From positions 1 to 64,000 of the forward strand of contig SKCR01019539.1 in NCBI GenBank assembly GCA_019454045.1: DNA of 64,000 nucleotides, written 5' to 3'. The number at the start of each line of letters is the position of its first letter. Positions within the stretch are counted from its first letter, which is position 1. The notes below the pieces were generated by a model. It worked only from the letters and a program-made list of their open reading frames with translations. It searched no databases and was not told the DNA's origin. The translations under genes were made by a program, and so were the position numbers. Positions 48,671 through 60,728 of the stretch are shown here, one piece after another. The DNA is from Zanthoxylum bungeanum. Lineage: Eukaryota; Streptophyta; Magnoliopsida; Sapindales; Rutaceae.

Positions 48671-51648
48671 TGTAGGCATTGCATTTTTGCATATCAGCCC
48701 AATGATGAGCCTCGAATGGAGGCACTACTTTTTAGTTGCGGAAGTTGCGGAAAGCGGTCGTCGGAAGGGAAAAGTCAAAAATTGACATTTTGTGGATTTT
48801 ATTCGCTCGTTTTGCTTCGGGTTCGTCGTCGCCTTTTCCATTTCAAAATCATCCTTGGCCCAGAACCCTCGCAAGCAACATTTCCTTGGCCCAAACACCA
48901 AGCCCACCTAAACCAAAGCCCACGCCCATTTAAACCAAAACAATAACCAGGTGCCAATTTCCTTCCCACCCACGTGAACACCAACTCCACCAAGCATAAA
49001 TTGACAAAATAAATTAAACCAATTCAGCATTAGCCACCCATCCTCCACTAACTTTCTTCCCTGCACGCCCATTACGTAAACCCATGCACCCATAACCACC
49101 CATCACTCCACTAACCAACTTGCAACTACAAACAAAGCCAAAACACTAAGCAACAAAAGCATGCAACAGCCCATTCAAACGCCCCTAACCTTCATCATTT
49201 ACGCCCATACACTGCTCCCTGCCTCAACCACTAACCGCCCATGCCTCTGGCAGATGATGACCCTTCACCCACTCCTCTCGGCCCCTGACCTCTATCATCA
49301 CACAGCCCACGCCTCTAGCATTAGCCGGCCAGCAACCTCACCACAGCAACTCACGCACATCCCTCTCTCAACTGACGGCAGCAACCTCACCACAGCAACT
49401 CACGCACATCCCTCTCTCAACTGACGGCAGTAACAACCCTTCACAGCCACGCCATAACCCCTCATGCCTCGCCCAGCTTCACACCTCTAACCTGACCCTT
49501 CAACGCATGTATGATGATAACAGCACAAAACCAAGTCAGCCCTACGTGAATCACACTCACAAACCAACAGCCCTTCATTCAGCATCAACACCCTCGACGC
49601 CACCTACCTAGCTAACGCCCATTCAGAAGACCACACAGCGCCTAATCAGCTCCAGTTCAGCGCCCCATTCAGCCCTCATTTAGCCTTCAAAACACACGCC
49701 TAACTGCCTCTTAATCAGCTCTATTCTGCCTATCAACCAGCGCCAAAATCAGCCATCATTCTGCTTCTATCCTTCATGCCAAAATGTCCCTACTCAGCCC
49801 TTATATTCAACAGCCTGTAAACAGACTTACCATGCAGCCCCATGCACGTTCACCCCTTTTCTGATCAGCTTCAACTCACGCCAGTAGCAGCCCCAAACCA
49901 CGTCCAAACTTTCCCCTTTTACCATTACAAACTGCACTAAAAATCAGCCCTATAACTACCGGATTCTGCCTACAAGACCTGCCATAATTACCGAAAACAA
50001 TGCCTCCATTTCAGCCCTTCACTGCCTCTCTCGGCCCCTCACTAAACTGACCAGTGAACTGCGCACACCACAGAACCCTAGCCTTCACTCACTTCGGACC
50101 ATCACGCACAGCCCATAGCTGTCCATGCAAACAAACACAAACCTTGCAGTTCTCGGCCACCCTGACTGAGCAACACCGAGAAACAGCAACCCTCACACTA
50201 GCCCAATCATCCAACAAACACAGCCCTCTCTCCCTTCCTCTCTCTGTCGAGCCCTCAAACACGCATCAAGCTCCACGAGCCCACTGCACTGCAACTACAC
50301 CTTGGAACCCTTAGCTTCACTGCCAACCGAGTGGAACTTCAGCCCAAAACAACCCTAACACACACGAATTGCCCTGAAACCAAGCCCATGAACTGCCTTA
50401 AACCACCCCATGCATGCATCAACCCACAACCCTAAAACCGGCCCATGCACGTGTAAGAATTACCTCCATAACAGTCCAAGAGTTGCACCCAAGATTAACC
50501 CAAAAACGGCAAGTTAAAACGGAGGATAATAGCCTGAAATTTGAGTGAAAATAGTGAGAAATTAGAGAAAACGGCGAGCGGAAGCCACGAGTGAAAACAG
50601 CGGAAACAGCGAAAATAATGAAAACAGTGGAAAGAGTGAACCCGTGAAAACAGTGGAAAGAGTGAACCCGTGAAAACAGTGAAAACAGTGAAAACGGCAG
50701 AAATAGCGGATCTGTTGGAAACGGACAAAACAGCGAAAACAGCGAACCCGGATAAAACAGCGGAAAAGCAGACATTGAGAACAGTGGAATGATAACCCTT
50801 CCGGCACCGCGGTACGCACTCCCGGACAACGACTAAAAGGTAAGACCTGAGGGCACCCTTTGTTACTTTACTGTTACGGACGCGACGTATTCGGTTGACG
50901 TCAGATACGTCTAATCGGGTATGCGAAGTCCTACATTGAGAACGGCCAGATAGTTGGCCACATATTTATCCCGCATGTGTCATTTTATTGTTTTATTGAG
51001 TATTGTGGATTGGTGCATGATGTGATTTCTGGTGAATGGAATATGTGATATTGCTTGCGGTATATCGGATGGAAACCCGGACGTAAATTCCGTAGCCGAT
51101 TCCGAATGGACGGTAGTGCGGTCTGCACTCGGGATACAATGCCACGTACCACTTAAGATACACATATCTCGTCTCATCCAAATTTGTATTTGAGCATGTT
51201 ATAGCCTTTAGGTTATTCGTTTATTATTTAAAGCATGATTTAGTTTAGTTTGTTATTTATTTGTTAAAGCATATTTAGGTTGTCCTTTATGCATGTTATT
51301 AGTTTATGATGTGTTTGGGTAATGATTTATACATGTTAATGTAATGATTCAATGTGCTCGTTGTGTTATATTGCAATGGAATTATTGGATGAAGCATGTT
51401 AGATCTAAGTACCCTTGAGCACGCATGCTAAGTAGACTTGGTTAATATTGCACAAATCACAAACATTACAAGATGACATAAAAGAGAGACCATTCCGAAC
51501 CCAACGGTTTGAGGTCTTCCCTTGCGAGGGGTGAGTGCGGCCTTAAATCTTTGTCCCGGTTCACACCGGGTGGCGACTCCATGTTATTTCGTACTTCTCA
51601 GCTAGGCCGCGAGCCTAGGACGGCGTCGCCCAGCTCCTGTTGTCTACA
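48671..51648 (+). mobile_element. Solo LTR of a sister Gypsy family, inserted in pol
   Basis: Begins TGTAGGCATTGCATTTTTGC and ends TTGTCTACA, 2,978 bp; perfect TSD cctgg (48,666-48,670 and 51,649-51,653). The two ends and the block gcggtatatcggatggaaac (about 51,059) resemble the host element's LTR, but the middle is different: a very C-rich A/C stretch (48,850-50,460) and an array of gaaaacagtg-like words (50,560-50,770). So it is a related but distinct family. No internal domain remains. Frames in the C-rich part have no recognisable protein. Confidence 0.92.
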
Positions 51649-51742
51649 CCTGGGAAATGGAGCAGTGAAGCTATCAGACTTGGAAAGAAATGAATTCACA
51701 GAACCAATCAATGTTGACAGGTTGAAGTTGTACTTTGCTTGA
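51649..51742 (+). pseudogene. Gypsy pol C-terminal tail after the solo LTR
   Basis: The last 30 or so codons of pol continue past the inserted LTR in the expected frame, with AVKLSDLERNEFTEPINVDRL and a stop at 51,740-51,742. This ending is typical of Tat/Ogre integrase C-termini. It shows that the solo LTR landed near the end of the coding region. Confidence 0.85.
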
Positions 51743-52077
51743 GAAGACTTGGTCGCCAGCGGAAGACCTAACCCAACGGAGTAAGAAAACTCCTGCATAC
51801 ATGCATACACGTAACCTATATTGCGTATTTTTGTGTTTGTTCTATTTTGTGTAAACAGGTGTTGAAGACGGAAAAGAGCGAGCAGTGAGCCAATCAGAGA
51901 TGGTAAAGGCACAACATTTGATATGGGCAGTAATCTGAAGATTGAGGTCCCAATGAAGTTAAGTTCCGGGTATGGGTCTCGGAGGGCGAAGCCCATATCG
52001 ACTGGGGAGCGAGGCTCCACATCACATCATGTCATCTTGGGGGCGAAGCCCATATCGGCTGAGGAGCGAAGCTCCAC

Positions 52078-52530
52078 ATCATCATTTTCGGGATGCGTCC
52101 CAGGGTCGAGGCCCACATTTTGTCAGCGGTATTGGGATGCGTCCCAGGGTCGAGGCCCCCGTTGTCGGTTGCAGCTATTGGGATGCGTCCCAGGATCGAG
52201 GTCCACTGCATCATCATTTTCGGGATGCGTCCCAGGGTCGAGGCCCACATTTTGTCAGCGGTATTGGGATGCATCCCAAGGTCGAGGCCCCCGTTGTCGG
52301 TTGCAGCTATTGGGATGCGTCCCAGGATCGAGGTCCACTGCATCATCATTTTCGGGATGCGTCCTAGGGTCGAGGCCCACATTTTGTCAGCGGTATTGGG
52401 ATGCGTCCCAGGGTCGAGGCCCCCGTTGTCAGTTGCAGCTATTGGGATGCGTCTCAGGTTCGAGGTCCACATTATCAGCAGCATCGAGACGCGTCTCAGG
52501 ATCGAGGTCCACTGCAGTATCAGCTCAGCT
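52078..52530. repeat. Satellite-like higher-order repeat in Gypsy 3' UTR
   Basis: Subunits of about 43 bp begin gggatgcgtcccaggrtcgagg and carry three different tails (attttgtcagcggtatt; gttgtcggttgcagctatt; cactgcatcatcattttc). The three types follow in fixed order, giving a unit of about 129 bp present roughly three times, followed by degenerate copies. Related, more diverged words start already at about 51,975. Long open frames on both strands across it result from the repeat. Confidence 0.9.
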
Positions 52531-52630
52531 CGAGACAGCTAGCTAGCCAGGTAAGTAAAATGCATTGCATAACTTTGATAGGATTGTTCAAAGTCACACA
52601 CTGCACAAGTCCCATCAAAGTGGGGGCGAC

Positions 52631-55519
52631 TGTAGGCATTGCATTTTCGCATGTGAAACCCGATGATGAGCCTCATTTGGAGGCACTACCTTTTGAGTCA
52701 CGGAAGCCGCGGGAAACGGATATCGGAAGGGGAAATTCAGAACAAATAAGCTCACTGTCTTCGTTATTGCTGCGTTCGTTACTTCGTTCGAACGGGAAAC
52801 AGATTGCGGGCGTTCGTGTCGCGTTCGAGTAAGCGTTCGAACGGTGTCGGTAATTCTGGTTTTGCTGCTAGCCTCACGCCCAGCCCATTTAGCTCCCCAA
52901 AGCCCATAAAACACATCCCAAATTAAATAAATAAATATTAATTAAATATTAAACATTAAAATAAAACATTTAAATCATTTACCAATTAAATATAAAACAT
53001 AAAATAAAATCATGCCTAATATAAATAATCAAATATATTATATACTAAAACTAAAAATAAGATTTGCCTATTTAAAATCAATCTTAACCAATTAAAGCCA
53101 ATCATATATTTGACTTCCTAATTCAATAAGATATCCACCAATTTAAAAGTATTGACTTCCTAATCTAAACCAAATTTGTCCCCCCTCAATCTTTGACTTT
53201 CCTTGCTAAACACTAAATCATATCCTAATTAAATGCACAAAATCCCTTCTCTTGTCAACCCTAACCCTTCTCTATATAAACAACCCCTCACCAAAGCCTT
53301 TGTTGGACACACAACACAATTCACACCCAAGCTCTCTCGAAATTTCTCTAAACTCTCTCTACACACCCAAAACACATCCAAGAGAAAACACTTCATACAC
53401 ACACAAAAAGAAAACAAAGAAACCACCACAAGACCACCCTCCATAGCCGAACCCAAACTCACCCATAGCCGAATTCTAAAACACGCCAAAACAACCTCCT
53501 AGATTACCTTAAAACAGTAGCCCAAAATCCTTAAAAAACAGTAACTTAGAAAACTACATAGATAACCTTAAAAATAATCACTTTTAATTGCACTAAGAAC
53601 CCACACAACTTGGAATAGTTCTTTGAAGACATTGAAACAGGTAGCCCGTGCAGTGAGCAGCAAAACAGGAGCCGAATAGGAGCATAACGGAGTTCGAACA
53701 ATAAGTAAAGCAGCGAAGCAGTGAGCTAGGACGTTGAACCAGGGACCAGAAAAGTTGCGGAGCTTTACCCCCCTTTCGATCTTCGTGGAACGTGAGTCCG
53801 AGAGACGACTAAAAAGGTTAGACCTGAGGGTATCTTTCACACTTGTTTTCCTTTTCCGCATTATTTATTAAGTATTTCTTGTATGATTGTAATGTTAAAA
53901 TGTGTGTTGTGATTTTTGAGTATATAAATATGCATGAATTATGAGATGTAATATGTTGTGGGCATTGGATGAATGAGAGATGTGTCAACTCTCGCGGTAT
54001 ATCGGATGGAAACCCGGACATAAATTTCATAGCCGATTCCGAATGGACGGTAATATGATATGTACTCGGGCCACAACTCCACGTACCGCTTGAGTAAACG
54101 GCACCATATCTTTTCGTTGTGTTGCTTTTTTGTTATTTAGTTTTCTCTTGAATTCAATATATTGTTTATCTTTATTTTCGTATGTATAAGTCAATCGAGC
54201 GCATGGGCTTAGTAAGTGTGATGTGAGATCCCCTATGGGGAGGGGCTAAAAGCCCCCTTTTCCACAATGCTTTGCCGCGCCGGTTGACGTGTGTTCAGAT
54301 TGGATGTGAGATGTGTTCAATCAGGCACACTTGGTTGATATGATTGGTTCTAGTCTTGTATGTGTGACGTGATGCGCATGGGCTTAGCATGTTGGTCTAA
54401 AGGTCCTCTCTTTGAGAGATCAAGAGCCCCAAAAGGTCACCTTTACGGCAGTGCTTCGCCGCGCCCCTTTATTTTCTGTTTATTGCATCCTATTTCATGC
54501 ATCAGGTCCGTGTCCGTTCGAACGCGTTCCCGAACGCAACTCGAACGCGCATAAATTTTGCCTTATCATGCATCAGGTCTCATTTCCGTTCGAACGCGTT
54601 TACGAACGCTACTCGAACGTGAGCATTCTGTTTCATTTCCGTTTGAACGCGTTTACAAACGCTACTCGAACGTGAGCATTCTGTTTCATTTCTGTTCGAA
54701 CGCGTTTACGAACGCTACTCGAACGTGAGCATTCTGTTTCATTCCGTTCGAACGCGTTTACGAACGCTACTCGAACGTGAGCATTCTGTTTCATTTCCGT
54801 TCGAACGCGTTTACGAACGCTACACGAACGCGAATACACTGAACTGAGTCTTTTTCATTAGATTTCATGCATAGTTTTCCTAGTAGCTATCTCCACATGT
54901 ATAAATGCAAATATGTTGATGTATTACAATTCATATGCTTGTGTCATGATAACATTTGAGTATTATTTCTTGCGGTATATCGGATGGAAACCCAGACGTA
55001 AATTCCGTAGCCGATTCTGAATGGACGGTAGTGCGGTCTGTACTTGGGCTACAATTCCACGTACCACTTGAAAAGTGCCCATATGTGTGCTTGTATGCTT
55101 ACCATGTGTGCTTGTATGGTTAATATGTGCGCTTGTGTTTTTTTTTTGAATGTGATATGCAAGTAAAGTTGTATGCTAGTTGCTATCTTGATATATGTTT
55201 AGCATGCAAATTTAAATGTAAGATATATGTGAAATGCGTACATGAGTTTTATTTTACACATGAGAATTTAGAAGCATGATACTATTGGAAATAAGTGTTA
55301 CTTAAGCTTAGTTAAATTATTACATGAATCCTTTCATTACAAGTGACATAAGTAAGGGACCATTCCGAACCCAACGGTTTGAGGTCTTCCCTTGCGAGGG
55401 GTGAGTGCGGCCTTAAATCTTTGTCCCGGTTCACACCGGGTGGCGACTCCATGTTATGTAATCCTTCCCAACTAGGCCGCGAGCCTAGGAACGGCGTCGC
55501 TCGGTTTCTGTGTCCTACA
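52631..55519 (+). repeat. Gypsy 3' LTR
   Basis: Copy of the 5' LTR, 2,889 bp. By eye it differs by a small number of single-base changes and 1-2 base indels (for example around 53,536, 53,770 and 54,106). Includes the same AT strip, TATA box, paired gcggtatatcgg blocks (about 53,995 and 54,973) and tandem array. Confidence 0.93.
54513..54835. repeat. 53-bp tandem repeats in the Gypsy 3' LTR
   Basis: Same array as at 40,611-40,935, six units with the cgttcgaacg palindrome, differing by only a base or two. Confidence 0.9.
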
Positions 55520-55580
55520 GATATACATTGAAGATGTGTATAGGATACCATGGATTGGCACTAGAGCAAGTGGGAGAAAT

Positions 55581-58087
55581 TGTTAGGGTTGGTGCTCCGA
55601 GTGTCAATCTTGATCGTATTTATGTCTGATTCATAAATACGAGCAGTTCGATTTTCCATAACATTACTAATTTTCTGGTAGCACCCTTGTCTTTTATACA
55701 TTTATTCGATCTAATCTGATTACGATTAGATCGAAACTGAATCTGGTTCAGTGATATGTGTATATTAGACAAAGACCCTATGATTTACAGTATAATGCGC
55801 AGTTACAACGTAGTTTGTAATTGACATTGGGAAGCGCACTATTAGTTGTATATTCTTAAATAAAGTTCCTGGTCAAGATTTACTAACACGGGTCGGTTAG
55901 TAAAATCCGCTGAGACCAGTACATGTCGTATATCGTGACTTGGTCCGATGGTTTATCCCAGTGACCCATGAGTCTAGGGAGACTCTTATAGACATGTAGG
56001 TGTTTATTTGATAAGACACTGAACGACTCACTGAAGGTTTCCTAATAGATGGTACACCAACGTCAATAGGAACCTTCTCAAGTTGAGCGAGCATAGTGGT
56101 CCTTAGACTTGAGATACCACAGTGGGATATATGAGTTATCCTCCACACTTTGATGGCAGTCACGTCAACGATCTATTCATGATCAGACCTCGGCCTGTTC
56201 GTTGGGTGTGGACTGATGCTTATGATATCCAGTGCGTATCAAGATAGATCCGTCAGTCCTGTGTACAGGGCATAGACATCCAGCACGTGTTTACGATCTA
56301 GTAAATCCATGGCCGTGGTATAACGTCGGAAACCAGTTCTGAGTGTTATTTCATGATCGTAAATTGAAAGTCGACTGTATTATACCGAACAGATTTGACG
56401 TTTATATCTATATCCCAGGTATAATACGGATGGCTTGTGACTGAGGGATTATACATATGCTATGACCTCGACTTGCATAGTTTAGCGAGATTATCTGTGG
56501 TCATCATAATCCATGAGTGGGTGGATTATGGACACGAAATTGGATTTCGTGACGGATAAACCTAAGCTTAGAGAGTCCCACAATATGAAGTGTACTCGTT
56601 GAGCACTTGGGCAACGCGAAATGAATAATACAGATTATTCATAATACTTCACCGGATTAAATGAGTTAATTTGGATCGTTTAATCGTTAAACGACAACAC
56701 ATGCAATTAGGGAATTTTGTCCGCTAATAATTATTGTGTATTGTATTTGATACATAATACGATTAGATACACATTAATTATTTTTCAAATGAGATTTTGA
56801 CACATGCCATAAATATATGTATTTATTATTTAATGTAAATAAAAATAGATTATTATTTAATTATCTAGTTATTTAAATGTTAAATAATTAAATAATTAAA
56901 TTTTTAAACTTTATCCATTTTTCATTAAGTATATGATACATGGTGATAAATCATTGGGACAAATGGCATGAGTTTAATTACACCTTATTCATGTCCAATT
57001 TTGATTGGATAATTATAAAGTGATAAAGCTTTAATTTGATTAAATTTTAAGTTGACAAAATTGCACCCTTGACCACTCATTTTCGTCCATATATAAAGGA
57101 AAAGAAAAAATTGTTTTTTCATTATCTTCCACTTCTCTCCACTGCCGAAACAAGCTCCAAAATATGGGTTTGAAAATTTGTTTCAAAATCTTGAAGATTT
57201 GAAGGAAAAGATCAAAGGACAAGCTTAGGAAATAAGAGATTAAAAGGTAATCTTTTAACCCAAAGCTTAGAAATATGATTTCTTATTTCTTTTTATTTAG
57301 AAAGTGTTCTAGGGTTTCTTTCAAATCTAAAAATTTGGGGCTTTGTTGTTTGGTGGATGGATTGGAAGTTAGGATGCATGTGTGAAGTAGTATTTTGATG
57401 GAATTAGTGTAATTTCATTCCAATTTGTTCAAATTATTATTGGACATTTTTGTTGCCATTCTAGAGTTGTTGATCCACTCTAAATAGCCTAGAATTGTTC
57501 TAGAGTTATTCATTTATGGTGGGATTCATTTGGTGATGGATTAATTAGATAATCTTGTTGAAATTTGGATTAAAGCATGGAAAAATGACAAATTCGGTTA
57601 CTGTTTTCAGACCTGGAAATGTTACTGATTTTGTGGTGAAATTGTTGTCTTTAGAATGTTTTGGATGTAATTTGGGTGTTGGCACAATTGCCGGAAAGTG
57701 TTTCCGACTTGAAATAAGCGAAAACGGCCAAAAACGGCGTTACCGGGTGGATTTTGAGCCAACCGGGTGACGGCTGTGAAAACAGTGATTCCGTCACTGT
57801 TCAGGCAGCCCGTGAACTGCCCCGACACTATTGGAGCTGACCTGGGCAGTTTCCATAAGTGGCGAGTAGTCGGTTCGGTCAAAAATGAGTTTTAGGCAAT
57901 TTTGCGGAAAACCAGTTTTCGTAAAAGTTTCGCGAGTTTTCAACTATATTTATGTTAATATATGATATTAAATAAATTGGTTTAGGTAATATATGAATAA
58001 TTTATTCGGTATTTTGAAAAAGTTTTTAAAATACGATATCGCCCGGACCCGCGCTTCCGCTGCGCCCTATCGCCCAAAACCCCAACA
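55581..58087 (+). repeat. Copia-2 3' LTR
   Basis: Matches 32,034-34,542 over its full length with few changes. Preceded by the purine tract agtgggagaaat. TATA box at 57,090-57,097. Confidence 0.92.
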
Positions 58088-59115
58088 TATATAACATAAC
58101 ATGAACCATTTTGCAGTGATCGATTTTAAAATTGAAACTTAATTCATAAGTTTAATCTCATGACATAGTGAAAATATATGATACCATCCAACCATAAACT
58201 TAATCACCCGTCATGCATTAGCTATCTTATCATAATGTCATAAAAATGTACATTATTACCCAAAATGAAACTCTCAACTACTTCCTTACCAAGTAGTTTC
58301 TTTCATGTGACACTCATCAACAATAATAAAACTCTCCACATTAGAATTTCAAACACAAAGCCTATATCATCATCATTACAACAAAGGTTGAGCCTCTTAC
58401 TCAATATCATCAATTCGGCCATAATTACATTACAACTACTAACACTACCAACATCCATACCCAATATATCTTCATTACAACTCATCAATTTAACAAATGC
58501 TAACATAACTCATGATTATACATTACCATTACACTAATTCATGTTTATAGCTCCACTCCAACAAAGAGATTTTCCTTCTAAAAACATTCCTAAGTTCGGC
58601 TATAGCATACTAATCACCGTCAACTTACATTCTTCAATACAACAATCTAATCCTCACTCCAAATGCTACTCTTATTATTAATATCATTAACAACTTCAAA
58701 AGTAAGCTCACCCACTTCACCATTTCTTTCATGCACAACACTTTTTTTTTTAAGTTTTGAAGTTTAGCCAAAATAGAACTTAATCCATGTTATATCATCA
58801 CCCAATGCAAATATACACTCTAGTTAAGCTCAAAAATTCAAAACAACTCATTACAATCCTAGATTCATGATCTTCAAAATAGAGAATAGAAAATGCATGC
58901 ATCGAAAATTGAGGGAAAAGAGTTAGAAGCTTACCTGGCATGGAGGAGAAGCACAAAGATCTCTCTTGTGGTTGCCTTGGATGAGAATTAGGGAAGCAAG
59001 CAAATTTTATTGCGAAAAATCTAGAGAAATAAGGACTAATAACTAAGTAAATATGATGATGAATAATGGCCTGGGGTTTCTTCTTAAAGAGAAATGATAT
59101 ACTTATTGACAAAGC

Positions 59116-59157
59116 TACAAATAATTTTCCAGAACGACAACAGAGGATGCGTTTTGC
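59116..59157 (+). repeat. MULE left terminal inverted repeat
   Basis: Starts TACAAATAATTTTCCAGAAC and ends GATGCGTTTTGC; three differences from the inverse of 62,812-62,853. Confidence 0.88.
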
Positions 59158-59228
59158 TTTATATGAAATAACCCAAGATTAACAAATCATATTTGCCAAA
59201 CACAAGAGATTCAACTTGCCTTAATTTC

Positions 59229-59666
59229 CAATTTTCTTCATTTCTCCTAAACCAAGTCGTCTTCGCCTATTGGGCATTCCGTCATCTTCATCTCTTTAGT
59301 TCGTCGTCCATGTTGCAGTTCGTCGCCGGCGAACAAGTCTCCAGCGGACAAGTCCACGGCCATCCAGCGCGTCCCTTTCCTTCGTCAAATGTGCTAATTC
59401 ATTTCCTCTGCCTTCATTTTTGTTCCTTAATTGTCAATTTTCTTCATTTTCAATTTTCTTCATTTCTCCTAAACCAAGTCGTCTTCGCTTATTATGCATT
59501 CATTTTTTCTTCATCTCTTCAGTTCGTCGTCCACGTTGCAGTCCGTCGCCGGTGAACAAGTCTCCAGCTGACAAGTCCATGGCCATCCAGCGCGTCCCTT
59601 TCCTTCGTCAAATATGCTAATTCATTTCTTCTGCCTTCATTTTCAGTTCCTTGATTGTTTTTAATT
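59229..59666 (+). repeat. Direct duplication of 222 bp inside the MULE
   Basis: The sequence from caattttcttcatttctcc at 59,229 repeats from 59,451, including the gttcgtcgtccayg and cgaacaagtctccagc parts. The pyrimidine-rich start looks like a 5' UTR. Short frames through it have no known relative that I recognise. Confidence 0.85.
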
Positions 59667-60521
59667 TTAAGGAGCATTTAAGGGTGTCTTATTGGATTTT
59701 TTTCCTGTATGAAAAATTTTGTTGGTTATGTGCATTTCAATTTTGTTGCTGGAATTTGGGTAGCAGATTTGTTTGGTTATCAGATTTGTTTGGTTTGAGT
59801 ATTATCTATGTTGATTGAAAGTCTCTTGGATTCTGGTGGAAGAAATTATAGGGTCTGGATTGGAAGATAATTTGGGAAGCCAAAGTTGTTTAAAGTTACA
59901 AAACATTTATTTGTTAGTTGCTTTCAATCCTCTGCTTGTCTGTTCATTGTTAGTTGCTTTCAATCATTTGCTTGTCTATTCATTTATTTAGCCGATTACA
60001 TCCAGCAATAAAAGACTTTGGTTTGGTTATATCCCAATATGAAAATTGTCTCTCTTAGCCGCAAGGGAAGACATGAGAATATGCTTACATTTAAGGTGGA
60101 TTTGTATCAATGCTTACCAGAGAATATGCTGCAGTTGGGTTGTGGATTAAGACTTATGTTTTTGTGTAGTAATGGCAGTGCTTTATTTATGAAAGAATAT
60201 AAAGTTATTCGATTTATGAGGATTGAGCAGACATTATATTCAAATTTTCTCTCTTGATTTTGGGTGGTTTCCATTTAAGCTTGGTTGAGTTTTTCTTGTT
60301 ATGTCTCTTGGGTTGTATCTTTAATTATCTTCTGTAATTTATGAAAATCTATTTCTTTATGAATTTCATGGTATGTTGCTTCAAAGAATATATGAGTATG
60401 ATGGTATGATATTTTTCTGTCTTATTCTTACCTAAAGTTTATGTTATGATGTAGTTTGCAGTTGATTGTGATTATAATGTCATCTAGCACATGTTCAAAT
60501 TCAGTGGAACGATGACGTTGT

Positions 60522-60728
60522 CGTAAATGCCCCAATGGTTACCAAAAGTTATGGACTTCTAGTATATCGCAGAATCCAAATCGAAAGTTTTGAAAATGCA
60601 AGGATTGTCTAGCCTTTGACTGGAATGACGATAATCAATGGGCGGAAGATCGAAAAGGCAACGATACTAATAATGATATGTTACTATATGGAATTGAGAA
60701 GTTGATGGATGATCTAGGAAATCGATAG
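60522..60728 (+). pseudogene. GRF-like zinc-finger fragment in the MULE
   Basis: A short frame on the strand opposite the transposase reads RKCPNGYQKLWTS, then SQNPNRKF, an in-frame TGA where the family has a tryptophan, KCKDCLAFDWNDD, and ends at a TAG. Cysteine spacing and NP.R.F plus F.W match GRF-type zinc fingers (as in nuclease and plant host proteins). It is probably one exon of a captured or ancestral gene now dead. An intact start was not found. Confidence 0.5.

Larger units (their letters stand above)
38730..55519 (+). mobile_element. Tat/Ogre-type Gypsy element nested in Copia-2
   Basis: TSD gatat (38,725-38,729 and 55,520-55,524). LTRs 38,730-41,620 and 52,631-55,519, about 2.89 kb, nearly identical by eye. 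Primer-binding site TGGCGACTCCACTGGGG at 41,624; purine tract caaagtgggggcgac at 52,616-52,630. Order gag, protease, reverse transcriptase, RNase H, integrase marks Gypsy; a second RNase H-like domain before integrase and the gag zinc knuckle marks the Tat/Ogre group. The pol frame is broken in several places and is cut by a solo LTR. A satellite-like region fills the 3' untranslated part. Confidence 0.93.
32034..58087 (+). mobile_element. Copia-2, LARD-like non-coding LTR retrotransposon
   Basis: TSD tatat (32,029-32,033 and 58,088-58,092). LTRs 32,034-34,542 and 55,581-58,087, each about 2.5 kb and nearly identical. Primer-binding site at 34,547; purine tract agagcaagtgggagaaat just before 55,581. 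Without the nested Gypsy element the internal domain is about 4.25 kb and contains no credible gag or pol frame, which fits a LARD (large retrotransposon derivative). Its ends resemble those of Copia-1 (TGTTrGGrTTGGTGCTC; CTTCCGCTGCG near the LTR end), so an autonomous Copia of that group probably moved it. Confidence 0.88.
18756..59111 (-). mobile_element. Possible old chromovirus-type LTR split by later insertions
   Basis: Three blocks of similar style (18,756-20,819; 31,623-32,033; 58,088-59,111) become contiguous if Copia-1 and Copia-2 are removed, giving about 3.5 kb. On the minus strand the end reads ...GACGTGACA at 18,756 and the other end could be TGTCAATAAG at 59,111, giving TGTCA/TGACA termini typical of Gypsy chromoviruses. 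I see no coding region and no matching target duplication (ctgat versus aagct), so the solo-LTR reading is tentative. The blocks themselves are certainly the sites that received both Copia elements. Confidence 0.35.

Noticed and set aside
48736..50829. Several frames in the C-rich solo LTR
   Set aside because: Low-complexity A/C-rich LTR sequence gives few stops by composition; no domain is visible.
51923..52546. Long frames on both strands with GRGPH/RIPKMMMQW repeats
   Set aside because: The unit length (129 bp) is a multiple of three and keeps frames open on both strands; it is the satellite-like repeat of the Gypsy 3' UTR.
58265..58537. Frame of 90 codons rich in Ser, Leu, Thr
   Set aside because: Lies in AT-rich repeat sequence with no domain, no start context and no splice partners.
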